A stretch of 64,000 nucleotides of DNA from an uncultured Neglectibacter sp. (GCA_937958185.1 CALFFN010000005.1:62001-126000); one strand, 5' to 3'; shown: positions 1 to 9,157, counted from the first letter of the stretch. A program made the numbers and translations. Notes: generated by a model from the letters alone, not told the origin.

Positions 1-1
1 C

Positions 2-703
2 GAGAGCTACTACATTCTGGACGCCGAAGAGGGGGCGGAGGTCTATCTGGGCTTGAAGGAGGGCATATGCCCCGGCGATATGATAGCCGACCTGAAAACC
101 GCCCAGACAGGGGAAAAGCCCTTTGACGCGGACAAATACGTGAACCGCTTCCCGGCGAAAAAGCACGATCATTTCCTCATTCCCGCAGGCACGGTGCACT
201 GCTCCGGCAGCGGCTGCATGGTGCTGGAGATCAGCGCCACGCCCTACATTTTCACCATGAAGCTGTGGGACTGGGGACGCCTTGGGCTGGACGGCAGACC
301 CCGCCCCATTCACATCGAGCACGGCGAAAAGGTCATTCAGTGGGACAGGCAGACAAAATGGGTGCAGGAAAACCTTGTCAGCCCCACCCGCACCGTTCGG
401 GAAACCGAAGAATACAAAGAAGAGCACACCGGGCTGCACGAGCTGGAATTTATCGAGACCCGGCGGTATGAGATCAGAACCGCCTGCCCGCTGGATACGG
501 AAAATAATGTGAATATGCTGAACCTGGTGGAAGGAGAAGCCGCCGTCATCGAAAGCCCCACAGGCGCTTTCGAGCCCTTTACGGTGCATTATGCGGAAAC
601 CTTCATTCTGCCTGCCGCGGCAGGGAAATATACGATCCGCCCCATAGGTGACGCGCCCATCAAGGTCATTCGCGCCTATGTGAGAACGCCGAAAGCGGAG
701 TAA
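2..703 (+). CDS. Class I mannose-6-phosphate isomerase-like protein (5' partial)
   Basis: The reading frame is open from base 2, so the N-terminus lies outside the window; about 233 C-terminal residues are visible. The visible part matches zinc-dependent class I mannose-6-phosphate isomerase-like cupins, which interconvert mannose-6-phosphate and fructose-6-phosphate in the cytoplasm. Marks seen are LGLKEG near the start, KHDHFLIPAGTVH (metal-binding cupin strand), LEISATPYIF and LWDWGRLGLDG. It heads a plus-strand run of sugar genes (GntR regulator, glycosidases, glucose-6-phosphate isomerase, ROK kinase), so it probably feeds hexose phosphates into glycolysis. The true substrate could be another aldose phosphate. 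Confidence 0.8.
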   Translation, partial: ESYYILDAEEGAEVYLGLKEGICPGDMIADLKTAQTGEKPFDADKYVNRFPAKKHDHFLIPAGTVHCSGSGCMVLEISATPYIFTMKLWDWGRLGLDGRPRPIHIEHGEKVIQWDRQTKWVQENLVSPTRTVRETEEYKEEHTGLHELEFIETRRYEIRTACPLDTENNVNMLNLVEGEAAVIESPTGAFEPFTVHYAETFILPAAAGKYTIRPIGDAPIKVIRAYVRTPKAE

Positions 704-759
704 GCGCAGAGGATCGTTTGGGAACGCAGCCTGGCTGCATGGGAAAAAGAAAGGTGGTC

Positions 760-1518
760 ATGACCGTGAAAAAGCTGGACTATTCCAAGGGCGCACCGCC
801 CCTGTATATGCAGATCTATCAGGACTTGAAGGAGAAAATTTCCGGCAAGGAATACGATTACGGTCAGAATATCCCCACAGAACTGGAACTGCAGGAGCAG
901 TATGGCGTCAGCCGCATCACCATTCGTCAGGCGCTGTCCGCCCTGGAGCAGGAGGGGCTGGTGGTGCGCACCCGGGGGAAAGGGACCATCGTTTCCCGGC
1001 AGCCCGTCATTGAAGAGCAGCTGACCAGTATCAAGAGCTTTACCGAGGAAATGCGGGAGCGCAATATGGTTCCCGGCACAAAATCTGCCCACTGTGAAAA
1101 GACGGAAGCCGATGAGGAGCTGGCGGACATCTTTTCCTGCGAAACAGGGGCGCCCCTGTACCATGTCCGACGGATCAGGACCGCCAACGACCGTGTCATC
1201 GTCCTGTTCGACACCTATCTTTCGGGAAAATATGAGCTTCCCCTGGAGGACAGCCGGTACGGCGGCTCCCTGTACCGCCTGCTGGAGGATTGCGGCGTTC
1301 ACCCCCCGGTGGGGATCGAGGAGCGGTTTGAAGCCATAACGGCGAATCGGGAGCTTTCCGAAGCGCTGGATATTTCCGTGGGAGACCCTGTGATGCGGCG
1401 CACCCGGGTGGCGCTGGACAGCGACCTGAACGTACTGGAATACACCCGTTCCTACTATAACGCCGCCCGGTACGCCTATGTGGTTTACGCGGGCGTGACG
1501 GACAGGGCGGGGGAATAA
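760..1518 (+). CDS. GntR-family transcriptional regulator with UTRA domain
   Basis: This is a 252-residue GntR/HutC-type repressor. The N-terminal winged helix covers about residues 10-75 (PLYMQIYQDLKEKI, then ELQEQYGVSRITIRQAL and GKGTIV). The rest is a UTRA ligand-binding domain (about 95-245). I chose the ATG at 760 because AAAGGTGG lies just upstream; in-frame starts at 739 and 718 lack a site. It sits 57 bases after the isomerase and 88 before the glycosidase gene. In this family the ligand is usually a phosphosugar or sugar, so it is inferred to control the surrounding carbohydrate operon. Confidence 0.9.
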   Translation: MTVKKLDYSKGAPPLYMQIYQDLKEKISGKEYDYGQNIPTELELQEQYGVSRITIRQALSALEQEGLVVRTRGKGTIVSRQPVIEEQLTSIKSFTEEMRERNMVPGTKSAHCEKTEADEELADIFSCETGAPLYHVRRIRTANDRVIVLFDTYLSGKYELPLEDSRYGGSLYRLLEDCGVHPPVGIEERFEAITANRELSEALDISVGDPVMRRTRVALDSDLNVLEYTRSYYNAARYAYVVYAGVTDRAGE

Positions 1519-1606
1519 AATACGGAGACTGACCCGGCGGCAAAATTTATGGGCATAGGCTCTTGCCGATCGGGAAAAGATAGCACGAAATTCGGAGGAG
1601 TAATTT

Positions 1607-2719
1607 ATGAACAAGCAGATCAGCAGGGAAGCAAAAGAAATGTTCCGGATCGACAAGCCCTTTGCCATCACCATGTGGGAATTTTCCTGGATCGAGCGGC
1701 GATGGCCCGGCGCGGGCTTTGAGGATTGGGACAAAGCCCTTTCAGAGCTTACCGACCGCGGCTACGACGCCGTCCGCATCGACGCGTTCCCCCACCTGAT
1801 GGCGTGGGACGCCCACAAGGAATGGACGCTGAAGCCCGTGTGGAACTTGCAGACCTGGGGCAGCCAGTCTGTCAATAAGATCACCCTGCACGACGATTTC
1901 CGTGATTTTCTGAAAGCCTGCCGCCGCCACAATGTCCGGGTAGGGCTGTCCACATGGTTCCGGGAGGATCTGGACAACACCAGAATGAGCATTCTCACCC
2001 CGAAGGATCACGCGGATATCTGGATCAAAACGCTGGACTACATCAGGGAATGGGGCGAGCTGGACAACATTCTGTATGTGGACCTCTGCAACGAATGGCC
2101 CCTTGAAGCCTGGGCGCCCTTCTTCACCAGAGAGGGGGAAAGCGCCAGAGATTCCAGGCGTTCCCTTGACTGGGTGCGGGAAGCCATCACCGAGGTGAAA
2201 AAGCAGTATCCCAACATTCCGCTGACCTTCTCCTACTGCGGGCACATCACCAATGTGGATGAGGACGTAAGCCCCCTGGATTTCATCGAGCCCCATATCT
2301 GGATGACCAACGCCAGCGAGTTTTACGAGAAGGTCGGGTACGGCTACCAGCGCTTTGACGATACGGGTTACACCAATCTGGCGCTGAATGGCGAGCGCAT
2401 TTACCGGGAATCCAGGGAGCATTACGACCGCTGCCTGGTGGAAGAAATCGAGCGTGCTGCGGAATGGTCCCGCCGTTCCGGCAAGCCGCTGGTCACCACG
2501 GAATGCTGGTCCATTGTGGACTACAAGGACTGGCCCCTGCTGAACTGGGACTGGATTTTGGACTTAAACGAGCTGGGCGTGAAGACTGCCGCCGCTACCG
2601 GGCGCTGGGCAGGCATGGGCACCAGCAATTTCTGCGGTCCCCAGTTTGTGGGAATGTGGCGGGAAAAAGACTGGCACCAGAGAATGACAAAGCTCATTCG
2701 TGAATCCAGGCTGGATTAA
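1607..2719 (+). CDS. Cellulase-like (GH5-like, clan A) glycosidase
   Basis: A 370-residue TIM-barrel glycosidase without a signal peptide, so a cytoplasmic enzyme. The clan-A catalytic pair can be placed: the proton donor Glu163 in DLCNEWP at the end of strand 4, and the nucleophile Glu299 in TTECWS at the end of strand 7. It resembles the proteins annotated as cellulase-like family. It starts at an ATG with GGAGGAG nine bases upstream. A weak inverted repeat (CGGCAA at 1538-1543, TTGCCG at 1563-1568) lies in the preceding gap and might be a regulator site. The likely job is to cleave an imported beta-linked oligosaccharide together with the GH42 enzyme at 4253; substrate unknown. Confidence 0.75.
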   Translation: MNKQISREAKEMFRIDKPFAITMWEFSWIERRWPGAGFEDWDKALSELTDRGYDAVRIDAFPHLMAWDAHKEWTLKPVWNLQTWGSQSVNKITLHDDFRDFLKACRRHNVRVGLSTWFREDLDNTRMSILTPKDHADIWIKTLDYIREWGELDNILYVDLCNEWPLEAWAPFFTREGESARDSRRSLDWVREAITEVKKQYPNIPLTFSYCGHITNVDEDVSPLDFIEPHIWMTNASEFYEKVGYGYQRFDDTGYTNLALNGERIYRESREHYDRCLVEEIERAAEWSRRSGKPLVTTECWSIVDYKDWPLLNWDWILDLNELGVKTAAATGRWAGMGTSNFCGPQFVGMWREKDWHQRMTKLIRESRLD

Positions 2720-2732
2720 AGGGACGGTAGCT

Positions 2733-3296
2733 ATGACCATGAAAAAAGCAACGGAACGATACGATCTGCAGACCGGGGAATTGAGCGGCGAGTACGCTTC
2801 TCATTCCGAGAAAAAGCTTTCCCAGCTGAAGGGTGTTTTCGCAGACGAAACAGCCTTTGCCACCATGGACGGGGAGCAGCTGGTATATGAGGTCAGCGCC
2901 CACATGGCAGTTCAGGAGGGGACCCCCGGCGGGCTGTTTTTCGGCACCAGCACCATTCACCCCGGCAGGGTGGGCAACGAATATTTCATGACCAAGGGGC
3001 ATTTCCACAACAAGCGGGAATGCGCGGAATACTACTGGGGGATTTCCGGCGAGGGCGTGCTGCTTTTGATGGACGAGGACAGGCGCTGCACCGCGGAGCA
3101 GGTACAGCCCGGCTCCCTGCATTATATCGGGGGCTATCTTGCCCACCGGCTCATCAATACCGGGGAAAGCGATCTGGTCGTGGGCGCCTGCTGGGGCTCT
3201 GACGCCGGGCACGATTACGGCTCTATCGAAACGGCGGGGTTTTCCGCCAGGGTGCTCTGCGAGAACGGCAAAGCTGTTTTGAAGGAGAGCCACTGA
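2733..3296 (+). CDS. Cupin-type glucose-6-phosphate isomerase
   Basis: 187 residues, far shorter than the classical PGI (about 450-550). It carries the metal-binding cupin motif of the archaeal-type enzyme (TKGHFHNKRECAEYYWGISG, then GYLAHRLINTG). The reaction is glucose-6-phosphate to fructose-6-phosphate with a bound metal. The start at 2733 is chosen because AAAGGGA lies about eight bases upstream; the ATG at 2739 is the alternative. It follows the glycosidase by 13 bases and precedes the ROK kinase by 24, so the three are one transcriptional unit. The kinase makes the phosphosugar and this enzyme isomerises it. Confidence 0.85.
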   Translation: MTMKKATERYDLQTGELSGEYASHSEKKLSQLKGVFADETAFATMDGEQLVYEVSAHMAVQEGTPGGLFFGTSTIHPGRVGNEYFMTKGHFHNKRECAEYYWGISGEGVLLLMDEDRRCTAEQVQPGSLHYIGGYLAHRLINTGESDLVVGACWGSDAGHDYGSIETAGFSARVLCENGKAVLKESH

Positions 3297-3320
3297 GCAT
3301 TGCAAAAGGAGGGCTTCTGC

Positions 3321-4256
3321 ATGAATACCATCGCCATGGACTTGGGCGGCACGCGGGTGAAGCTGGGCGTGGTGTCGGACGGCAGGGTGCTGGAATCCGC
3401 CAAAATGGAATCCAACTCTACCCGGGGCTTTCTGCCGCTGGCGCTGGAGCTGGAAAAAATCTGCAAAAAGTGGCAGCGCCAGTACGAAATAGACGCCATG
3501 GGCATTGCCTTTCCCAGCCTGGTAGACACGGACAAAAAGCAGGTGCTGGGGCACAACAACAAGTTCAGAGACTGCGTGGGCTTTGATTTTCCCGGCTGGG
3601 TGCAGGAACGCTTTGGGCTGCCCATGGTACTGGAAAACGACGCCAACGCCGCCGCCCTGGGCGAGCTGGGCTATGGAGTCGCCAAAGATACCGGGGATTT
3701 TGTGCTGATGATCCTGGGAACGGGCATTGGCACTGCCGCCGTGATGAACGGCGGGCTGATCCGGGGAAAGCATTACCAGGCAGGCGTCCTGCTGGGGCAC
3801 ATGCCCTTAAAGCGGGGCGGTCGCCCCTGCGTGGGCTGCCCGGGGGTGGGCTGCGCGGAAGCGCAGGCAAGCACCTGGGCGCTGAAGCATATGGTGGCGG
3901 AATCTCCCTTATCCAGCCCCTTAAAGCAGGAAGAAACCGTGAATTTCGAGGTGCTGCAGCGCTATTATAACGGCGGGGACAGGCTGGCGCGGGAAATTTT
4001 TGACGAGTGCTGCGATTATTGGAGCAACTGCCTGATCTCCCTCATCTATGCCTACGACCCGGAGGTCGTAGTGCTCAGCGGCGGCGTGCTGCGCTGGGGG
4101 AAAGAGCTGACCGACAGGATTTTCCAAACCGTTGACCGGCACGCGTGGACGCCCTGGGGCAAGCCGCAGCTCCGCCTGGCGAAAAACCCGGAGCATTCCG
4201 TGCTGCTGGGGCTGCACTACATGAATAAACAGGAAAAGGAGAAAGAAATTCTGTGA
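3321..4256 (+). CDS. ROK-family sugar kinase
   Basis: A 311-residue ROK kinase (glucokinase/N-acetylhexosamine kinase type). Visible motifs are the N-terminal phosphate loop MDLGGTRVKLG, the catalytic Asp in LENDANAAALGE, ILGTGIGTAAV, and a zinc-binding cluster CVGCPGVGCAE, a variant of the usual CxCGxxGCxE. The ATG at 3321 has AAAGGAGGG upstream. Its stop overlaps the GTG of the next gene (GTGA at 4253-4256), so the two are translationally coupled. It probably phosphorylates the monosaccharide released by the neighbouring glycosidases; sugar specificity cannot be read from sequence. Confidence 0.88.
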   Translation: MNTIAMDLGGTRVKLGVVSDGRVLESAKMESNSTRGFLPLALELEKICKKWQRQYEIDAMGIAFPSLVDTDKKQVLGHNNKFRDCVGFDFPGWVQERFGLPMVLENDANAAALGELGYGVAKDTGDFVLMILGTGIGTAAVMNGGLIRGKHYQAGVLLGHMPLKRGGRPCVGCPGVGCAEAQASTWALKHMVAESPLSSPLKQEETVNFEVLQRYYNGGDRLAREIFDECCDYWSNCLISLIYAYDPEVVVLSGGVLRWGKELTDRIFQTVDRHAWTPWGKPQLRLAKNPEHSVLLGLHYMNKQEKEKEIL

Positions 4257-6343
4257 AACATCAGGACGCGAAAGAATATCTGGGCTGTCAGCTGTGGGTG
4301 GAGCCTACGGACAGCCGGGAACGGGTGGACGAGCTGGTCAAAACCGCCGCGGAAAGCGGGCTGGGGTGGCTGAGAATTTTCCTTATGTGGCCGTGGATCG
4401 AGGAACAGCCCGGCGAGTGGGATTTTACGGTATTTGATTTTGTATTTGACGCCTGTGAAAAGTATGGGATCAAGGTGAAAGCCACGTTGACGGCAAATTC
4501 CGGTCCCTGGCACATTGGCACGCCTTCCCTGCTGCACTCTCACACCGGGTTCCTGGACGAGAGCCAGTGGCCCGCCATGGAGCGCTATGTAGAGCGCTGC
4601 GTGACCCGTTACAAGGATCACCCGGCGCTGGGGCAGTGGATCCTGTGGAACGAGCCTGCCGCCCGGCGGGAGCAGAGCGATCAGGCGCGCCGCCATTGGC
4701 AGGCATGGCTGGAGGAGGCTTACGGGGGGAATATCTCCGCCCTGAATAAGCGCTGGCGCACCGGGTATCAGGGCTTTTCGGAAGCGCAGTTCCCCAATGA
4801 GATATTGCACCCCGCCCACATTGGCAACGGCTGGGCTTCCTACCGCCCCGTCATGGATTTTGACCGCTTCTCCATGAAGTGGCTGGAATGGGAATTACAG
4901 CAAATTCAGGACCTGGTGCGGAAATACGACGCTAAAACTCCCACCTGCATCAATCCCACGCCCCTGCTGGAAAATCAGGCAAATTCTGGGCTGGACCAGG
5001 AGGAACTGGCGAAAATCGTAGATGTGGTAGGCGCAAGCTATCACCCTGCCTGGCACTTTACCTTCTGCGACCGGGAGATGTTCCCGGCGCTGATGTCCCT
5101 GGGTGTGAAGAAAACGGCTTCTCACCCCAGCGTACACCGCGTCGAGGTGACGGAGGTGCAGTGCGGCAACACGCTGAGCTCTTCCACCCGTCCCTCCGAC
5201 GTGGAGCCTGCGGAGCTGGCAAGGTTCTGCTTTGCCGGGATTTTTGCCGGCGCGGAATCTGTCACCGGGTGGCTCCTGAACCAGCGCACCTATGACTGCG
5301 AGGCAGGGGACTGGGGGCTGCTGGACAACAACGACCAGCACACCGGGCGCAGCAGAATGATGAAGCGGGTGCGGGACGTGATGGAAACCTTGGACCGTGT
5401 CACGGAAGGGCACGAGCCCCAGGAAAGCGATGTGCTGGTGGCATTCGACCAGGACGCGCAGGTGGTGGAGGTTCCCGACAGTGAGCGCGGCTCCCATGTA
5501 AAGGGGCGGCTGGTGCATGACGGGGCTTTGGGCGGCGCAATGCTTACCGCCCTGCTGACACAGGGCGGCGTCAATGCTTCTCAATGCCGTTTGGCGGATA
5601 TTCCCCAGAAGGATTGCAGCGGGAAAACGCTGTTTTTGTCCCATCTGGTGGCGTGGTCGGAGGAAAACGCCGCCAGGGTGCTGGAATTTGCCAGAAAAGG
5701 CGGCACGGTGGTGCTGGACGCCACCTCCGGGCGCAAGACCCCGGACGCAGCCATGTACTGCCCCTGGCCGGGCGGGCTGGCAAAGGAGATCGGCATGACC
5801 GCCTCCGATCTGGAAACGGATTACAAGGGCTACGAGCTTTCCCTGTTTGGAGAACCGGCGGGGAAATGGCTGCTTACCAGGATACGTCCCATCTTTTCAC
5901 CTGACGCGGGCTGGTCCGCCTGGGACGGTATCCGCTTTGAAAAGGACGGCGAGCCCCTTGTATGGGAGCGGGCGTATGAGCAGGGAAGATTTGTGCTGGT
6001 CAACGGCATGATGGGTCCCTCCGCCATTCACGAGCAGGAGAACCAGCTGGGGCTGAAGTACCTTCTGCGCCAGCTGACAAAGGATTCGCTGCTGCCCGTT
6101 CGCCCCGCAGGCTTTGAGCATGGGGCGTACGCCCTGCCTGTGACCTGCCAAAAGGGCTTGCTCACCGCGGTCCTGGCTAATTCCAGAAGCTGGCGGCAGG
6201 GCAGGGAATTACAGCTGATCGCCCCAGAGGGGGAGTACACCGACCTGTGGACAGGCGAGACGATTTCCGTCCCGTCTACCGGGCGGGTCTCCCTCCCGGC
6301 AGAAGACGGTATCGTATTGCTTTGGCAGAAGGGCAGTTGTTAG
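4253..6343 (+). CDS. GH42 beta-galactosidase
   Basis: 696 residues, the normal length for GH42. The catalytic acid/base is Glu134 in WNEPA and the nucleophile is Glu301 in VTEVQCG. The N-terminal barrel (about 1-390) is followed by the trimerisation/flavodoxin-like region (LVAWSEENAARVLEFARKGG) and a C-terminal beta domain. No signal peptide is present. It starts with GTG, overlapping the kinase stop by four bases. It should hydrolyse terminal beta-galactosides in the cytoplasm and supply hexose to the ROK kinase. It is the last gene of the sugar operon; a terminator lies at 6433-6466. Confidence 0.88.
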   Translation: MKHQDAKEYLGCQLWVEPTDSRERVDELVKTAAESGLGWLRIFLMWPWIEEQPGEWDFTVFDFVFDACEKYGIKVKATLTANSGPWHIGTPSLLHSHTGFLDESQWPAMERYVERCVTRYKDHPALGQWILWNEPAARREQSDQARRHWQAWLEEAYGGNISALNKRWRTGYQGFSEAQFPNEILHPAHIGNGWASYRPVMDFDRFSMKWLEWELQQIQDLVRKYDAKTPTCINPTPLLENQANSGLDQEELAKIVDVVGASYHPAWHFTFCDREMFPALMSLGVKKTASHPSVHRVEVTEVQCGNTLSSSTRPSDVEPAELARFCFAGIFAGAESVTGWLLNQRTYDCEAGDWGLLDNNDQHTGRSRMMKRVRDVMETLDRVTEGHEPQESDVLVAFDQDAQVVEVPDSERGSHVKGRLVHDGALGGAMLTALLTQGGVNASQCRLADIPQKDCSGKTLFLSHLVAWSEENAARVLEFARKGGTVVLDATSGRKTPDAAMYCPWPGGLAKEIGMTASDLETDYKGYELSLFGEPAGKWLLTRIRPIFSPDAGWSAWDGIRFEKDGEPLVWERAYEQGRFVLVNGMMGPSAIHEQENQLGLKYLLRQLTKDSLLPVRPAGFEHGAYALPVTCQKGLLTAVLANSRSWRQGRELQLIAPEGEYTDLWTGETISVPSTGRVSLPAEDGIVLLWQKGSC

Positions 6344-6422
6344 TCGTTAGTTGTTAGTTGTTAGTTGTTAGAAAGGGCAAGGACGGAAGGGCAGTTGTCA
6401 GTCGTCCGTTGTCAGTTGCTAG
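6331..6422 (+). repeat. TTGTTAG tandem heptamers inside a degenerate duplicated block
   Basis: Directly after the GH42 stop, TTGTTAG/TCGTTAG units repeat about five times (6337-6371). A second, diverged copy of the same block (GGGCAGTTGTCAGTCGT...) occupies 6390-6422. The units do not encode anything visible and contain no internal dyad. Slippage of a short AT-rich motif is the simplest explanation. Confidence 0.7.
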
Positions 6423-6432
6423 AAAAGACAGG

Positions 6433-6471
6433 GGGCGTAAGAGCGGGAAAGGCTGCTCTTACGCCCTTCTT
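6433..6471 (+). terminator. Rho-independent terminator of the sugar operon
   Basis: A perfect 12-base-pair stem (6433-6444 with 6455-6466) with a 10-base loop, followed by TTCTTT. It lies about 90 bases after the GH42 stop. Confidence 0.75.
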
Positions 6472-6530
6472 TGATGATTTTCCGCAAGCCGCTTTCCGCT
6501 GGGAGTACCCATTCCGCTGAGCTGAAGTCG

Positions 6531-6565
6531 TATATTCTCCCCCGCCTACAGCGGGAGAGAATATA
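6531..6565. other. Near-perfect hairpin between the sugar operon and thiI
   Basis: 6531-6545 pairs with 6551-6565 as a 15-position stem with one C/A mismatch and loop CTACA. It is not followed by a T-run on the plus strand, and the minus strand has no gene it could terminate. It lies upstream of the thiI promoter. It may be an attenuator, protein-binding site or dispersed palindrome. Together with the repeat at 6331-6422, the terminator at 6433 and the promoter at 6609, it accounts for the 360-base gap before thiI. Confidence 0.5.
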
Positions 6566-6608
6566 CATAAAATCTTCAGAACAGGCGCTTCCCTTTCCGC
6601 CCTTTTTC

Positions 6609-6638
6609 TTGACGGGGAAACCGTCTTCATGATAAAAT
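6609..6638 (+). promoter_or_regulatory. Predicted sigma-A promoter for thiI
   Basis: TTGACG at 6609-6614, an 18-base spacer, then TAAAAT at 6633-6638. The spacer and -35 overlap a perfect dyad GACGGGGAAACCGTC (6611-6625), which could be an operator. Confidence 0.5.
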
Positions 6639-6703
6639 AATCGCAAAGTGGTCATTCTTATCTTAAAAATATTTGTGCGAATTTGAAAAACAGAGGCGAG
6701 CGT

Positions 6704-7900
6704 ATGAATAGGGAAGTCATTTTATTAAAGCAGGGCGAAATTGCCCTGAAAGGATTGAACCGCAGGGCGTTTGAGGACGTGCTTTTGAAAAATATCCGCC
6801 GCCGGCTGCAGGGGGCGGGAAAATTTACCGTGACCGCCCTGCAATCCACGGTATACGTGCAGCCGGGAGACGACAGCGCCGACATGGACCTGGCGGAGGA
6901 GCGCTGTGCCAAAGTCTTCGGCGTAGTGGGCTGTACCAGAGCCGGGGAAGCGGAAAAGGATCTGCAGAAAATCTGCGAAAAAGCGGCGGACTACCTGAAG
7001 GACAGGCTGGAGGAGGTCGGCACCTTCAAGGTGGAGTGCAAGCGCAGCGACAAAAAATTTCCCTATCAATCCCCGGAAATTTCCGCCGAGGTGGGGGGAT
7101 ATCTCCTGGAGCAGTACCCCCATCTGACGGTAGACGTCCACCACCCGGACATTACCGTCTGGGTAGAGGTGCGGGAAAGCTGCGCCTATGTCCATGCCGA
7201 TCCCAAGCCCGGCGCGGGGGGTATCCCCGTGGGCACGGGGGGCAAGGCGGCTGTTCTCATCAGCGGCGGGCTGGACAGCCCCGTTGCCGCGTGGTGCATG
7301 GCAAAACGGGGCGTAGAGCTTACCGCCATTCACTTCGCGAGCCCTCCTTATACCAGCGAGCTTGCCCACGAAAAGGTGGTGCGGCTGCTCCGCAAGGTCA
7401 GCGAATATGCCGGGCGCATCAAAATGGTCACCGTGAATTTCACAAAGCTGCAGGAAGCTATTCGGGATTGCTGCCAGGAGGATTTGAACACCGTGATCCT
7501 CCGGCGGTTCATGCTGCGGGCGGCGGAGCAGATCGCCCGGGAGGAGGGCTGCTCCGCGCTGATCACCGGGGAAAGCCTGGGGCAGGTGGCAAGCCAGACC
7601 ATTCAGGCGATCGCCTGTACCGATGCCGTGGCGGCCATGCCCGTATTCCGCCCGCTGATCGGGTCTGACAAATCAGAGATCGTAAAGCTTGCTTATCAGA
7701 TCGACACCTATGATATTTCCATTGAACCCTATGAGGATTGCTGCACCATCTTCACGCCCAAGCACCCGCGCACCCGCCCGATCCTGCATTTTGTGGAGGA
7801 CGCGGAAAAAGCCATTGACGGGGCAACGCTGCTTCAGGAAGCATTGCAGAACGTGGAGACACTGCAAATTACACCCTATAGCGAAGAAGGAGATTTTTGA
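6704..7900 (+). CDS. thiI: tRNA 4-thiouridine synthetase ThiI
   Basis: 398 residues. There is an N-terminal ferredoxin-like/THUMP region (about 1-165) and a C-terminal PP-loop ATPase with the adenylation motif LISGGLDSPVAAW. The C-terminal rhodanese domain of the enterobacterial protein is absent, as is normal in Gram-positives, where a partner cysteine desulfurase supplies sulfur. It makes s4U8 in tRNA and can also provide sulfur for thiamin. The ATG at 6704 begins the conserved MNREVILLKQGE; upstream in-frame codons look non-coding. It is directly followed by cinA (stop TGA at 7898-7900, next ATG at 7901). Confidence 0.93.
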   Translation: MNREVILLKQGEIALKGLNRRAFEDVLLKNIRRRLQGAGKFTVTALQSTVYVQPGDDSADMDLAEERCAKVFGVVGCTRAGEAEKDLQKICEKAADYLKDRLEEVGTFKVECKRSDKKFPYQSPEISAEVGGYLLEQYPHLTVDVHHPDITVWVEVRESCAYVHADPKPGAGGIPVGTGGKAAVLISGGLDSPVAAWCMAKRGVELTAIHFASPPYTSELAHEKVVRLLRKVSEYAGRIKMVTVNFTKLQEAIRDCCQEDLNTVILRRFMLRAAEQIAREEGCSALITGESLGQVASQTIQAIACTDAVAAMPVFRPLIGSDKSEIVKLAYQIDTYDISIEPYEDCCTIFTPKHPRTRPILHFVEDAEKAIDGATLLQEALQNVETLQITPYSEEGDF

Positions 7901-9157
7901 ATGAACGCTGAAATCATTTCCGTGGGGACGGAGCTGCTGCTGGGGCAGGTGGTGAATACGGACGCCGCCATCGTTGCCCGGGAGCTTTCCGCGCTGGGCA
8001 TCGACCTGCTCCATTCTTCCGTGGTGGGAGATAACCCGGAACGGTTGAAAGAAGCGGTGGAAGCCGCCATTTCCCGCAGCGACCTGCTTATCATGACCGG
8101 CGGGCTGGGTCCCACCACCGACGACCTGACCAAGGAGACCACCGCCGCCGCTGCCGGGAAAAAGCTCAAGCTCCATGAGGAGAGCCTGCGGCGTATCCAG
8201 AATTATTTCAACGAGAGCCATGTCAGCGAAAATCAGGCGAAGCAGGCGTACCTTCCCGAAGGCTGCACCGTGCTGCAAAACGACAACGGCACCGCGCCGG
8301 GCTGCGCTTTTCAGGCGGAGAACGGCTGCACCGTTATCATGCTGCCCGGTCCGCCCTCCGAGCTTGCGCCCATGATGAAAAATTACGCCGTACCCTATTT
8401 GAAGCAGGGGCAGGAGTCCGTGATCGTGTCCCACAACGTCCACATTTACGGCAAGGGCGAAGCCCCTGTGGCGCTGCTGATGGACGACAAGATGGACGGG
8501 CAGAACCCCACCCTTGCCCCTTACGCCAAGGAGGGGGAATGCTTCCTGCGGGTGACTGCCAAAGCAAAGGACGAAAAAACCGCCGACCAGATGTGCCAAC
8601 CCCTGATCGAGGAGATCAAACGGCGGCTGGGGGACTATGTATACAGTGTGGACGTGGAAACCCTGGAGGAGCTGGTGGTACAGGAGCTGCGACAGGCGGG
8701 GAAGACCCTTGCCACGGCGGAATCCTGCACCGGCGGGCTGCTGGCAAAGCGGATCACCGATATTTCCGGCTCGTCAGCCGTGTTCCATATGGGCTGCGTC
8801 ACCTATGCCAACGAGGCAAAGGAAGCGCTGCTGTTTGTGCCCCATGAGATTTTGGAGCGGCACGGGGCGGTCAGCGAGGAGACCGCCAGAGCCATGGCGG
8901 AGGGCATCGTCCGGCGCTCCGGCAGCGACATTGGAATCGGCATTACCGGCATTGCCGGACCTGACGGCGGAACTGTTGAAAAGCCTGTTGGCCTGATCTA
9001 TATTGCCCTCAGCGACGGCAAAAACACCTGGGTGGCAAAGCGCTCCCCCATCGGGCGCACCAAGAGCCGCGACTGGCACCGCCATTGTGCCGCGTCCCAG
9101 GCGCTGGACATGGTGCGCCGCTATTTGGAGCACCTGCCCGTGATCCCTCAGGAATGA
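7901..9157 (+). CDS. cinA: CinA: competence/damage-inducible protein, NMN deamidase
   Basis: 418 residues, full length for the two-domain form. The N-terminal MoaB/CinA domain shows EIISVGTELLLGQ, TGGLGPTTDDLT and MLPGPPSE. The C-terminal PncC domain, about residue 255 onward, shows TAESCTGGLLAKRITD and GITGIAGPDGG. PncC deamidates nicotinamide mononucleotide in NAD recycling; the N-terminal domain has pyrophosphatase activity in characterised homologues. GAAGGAG lies eight bases before the ATG. The stop overlaps the gluQ start as ATGA (9154-9157). The link to competence is by name only; no competence genes are nearby. Confidence 0.95.
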   Translation: MNAEIISVGTELLLGQVVNTDAAIVARELSALGIDLLHSSVVGDNPERLKEAVEAAISRSDLLIMTGGLGPTTDDLTKETTAAAAGKKLKLHEESLRRIQNYFNESHVSENQAKQAYLPEGCTVLQNDNGTAPGCAFQAENGCTVIMLPGPPSELAPMMKNYAVPYLKQGQESVIVSHNVHIYGKGEAPVALLMDDKMDGQNPTLAPYAKEGECFLRVTAKAKDEKTADQMCQPLIEEIKRRLGDYVYSVDVETLEELVVQELRQAGKTLATAESCTGGLLAKRITDISGSSAVFHMGCVTYANEAKEALLFVPHEILERHGAVSEETARAMAEGIVRRSGSDIGIGITGIAGPDGGTVEKPVGLIYIALSDGKNTWVAKRSPIGRTKSRDWHRHCAASQALDMVRRYLEHLPVIPQE

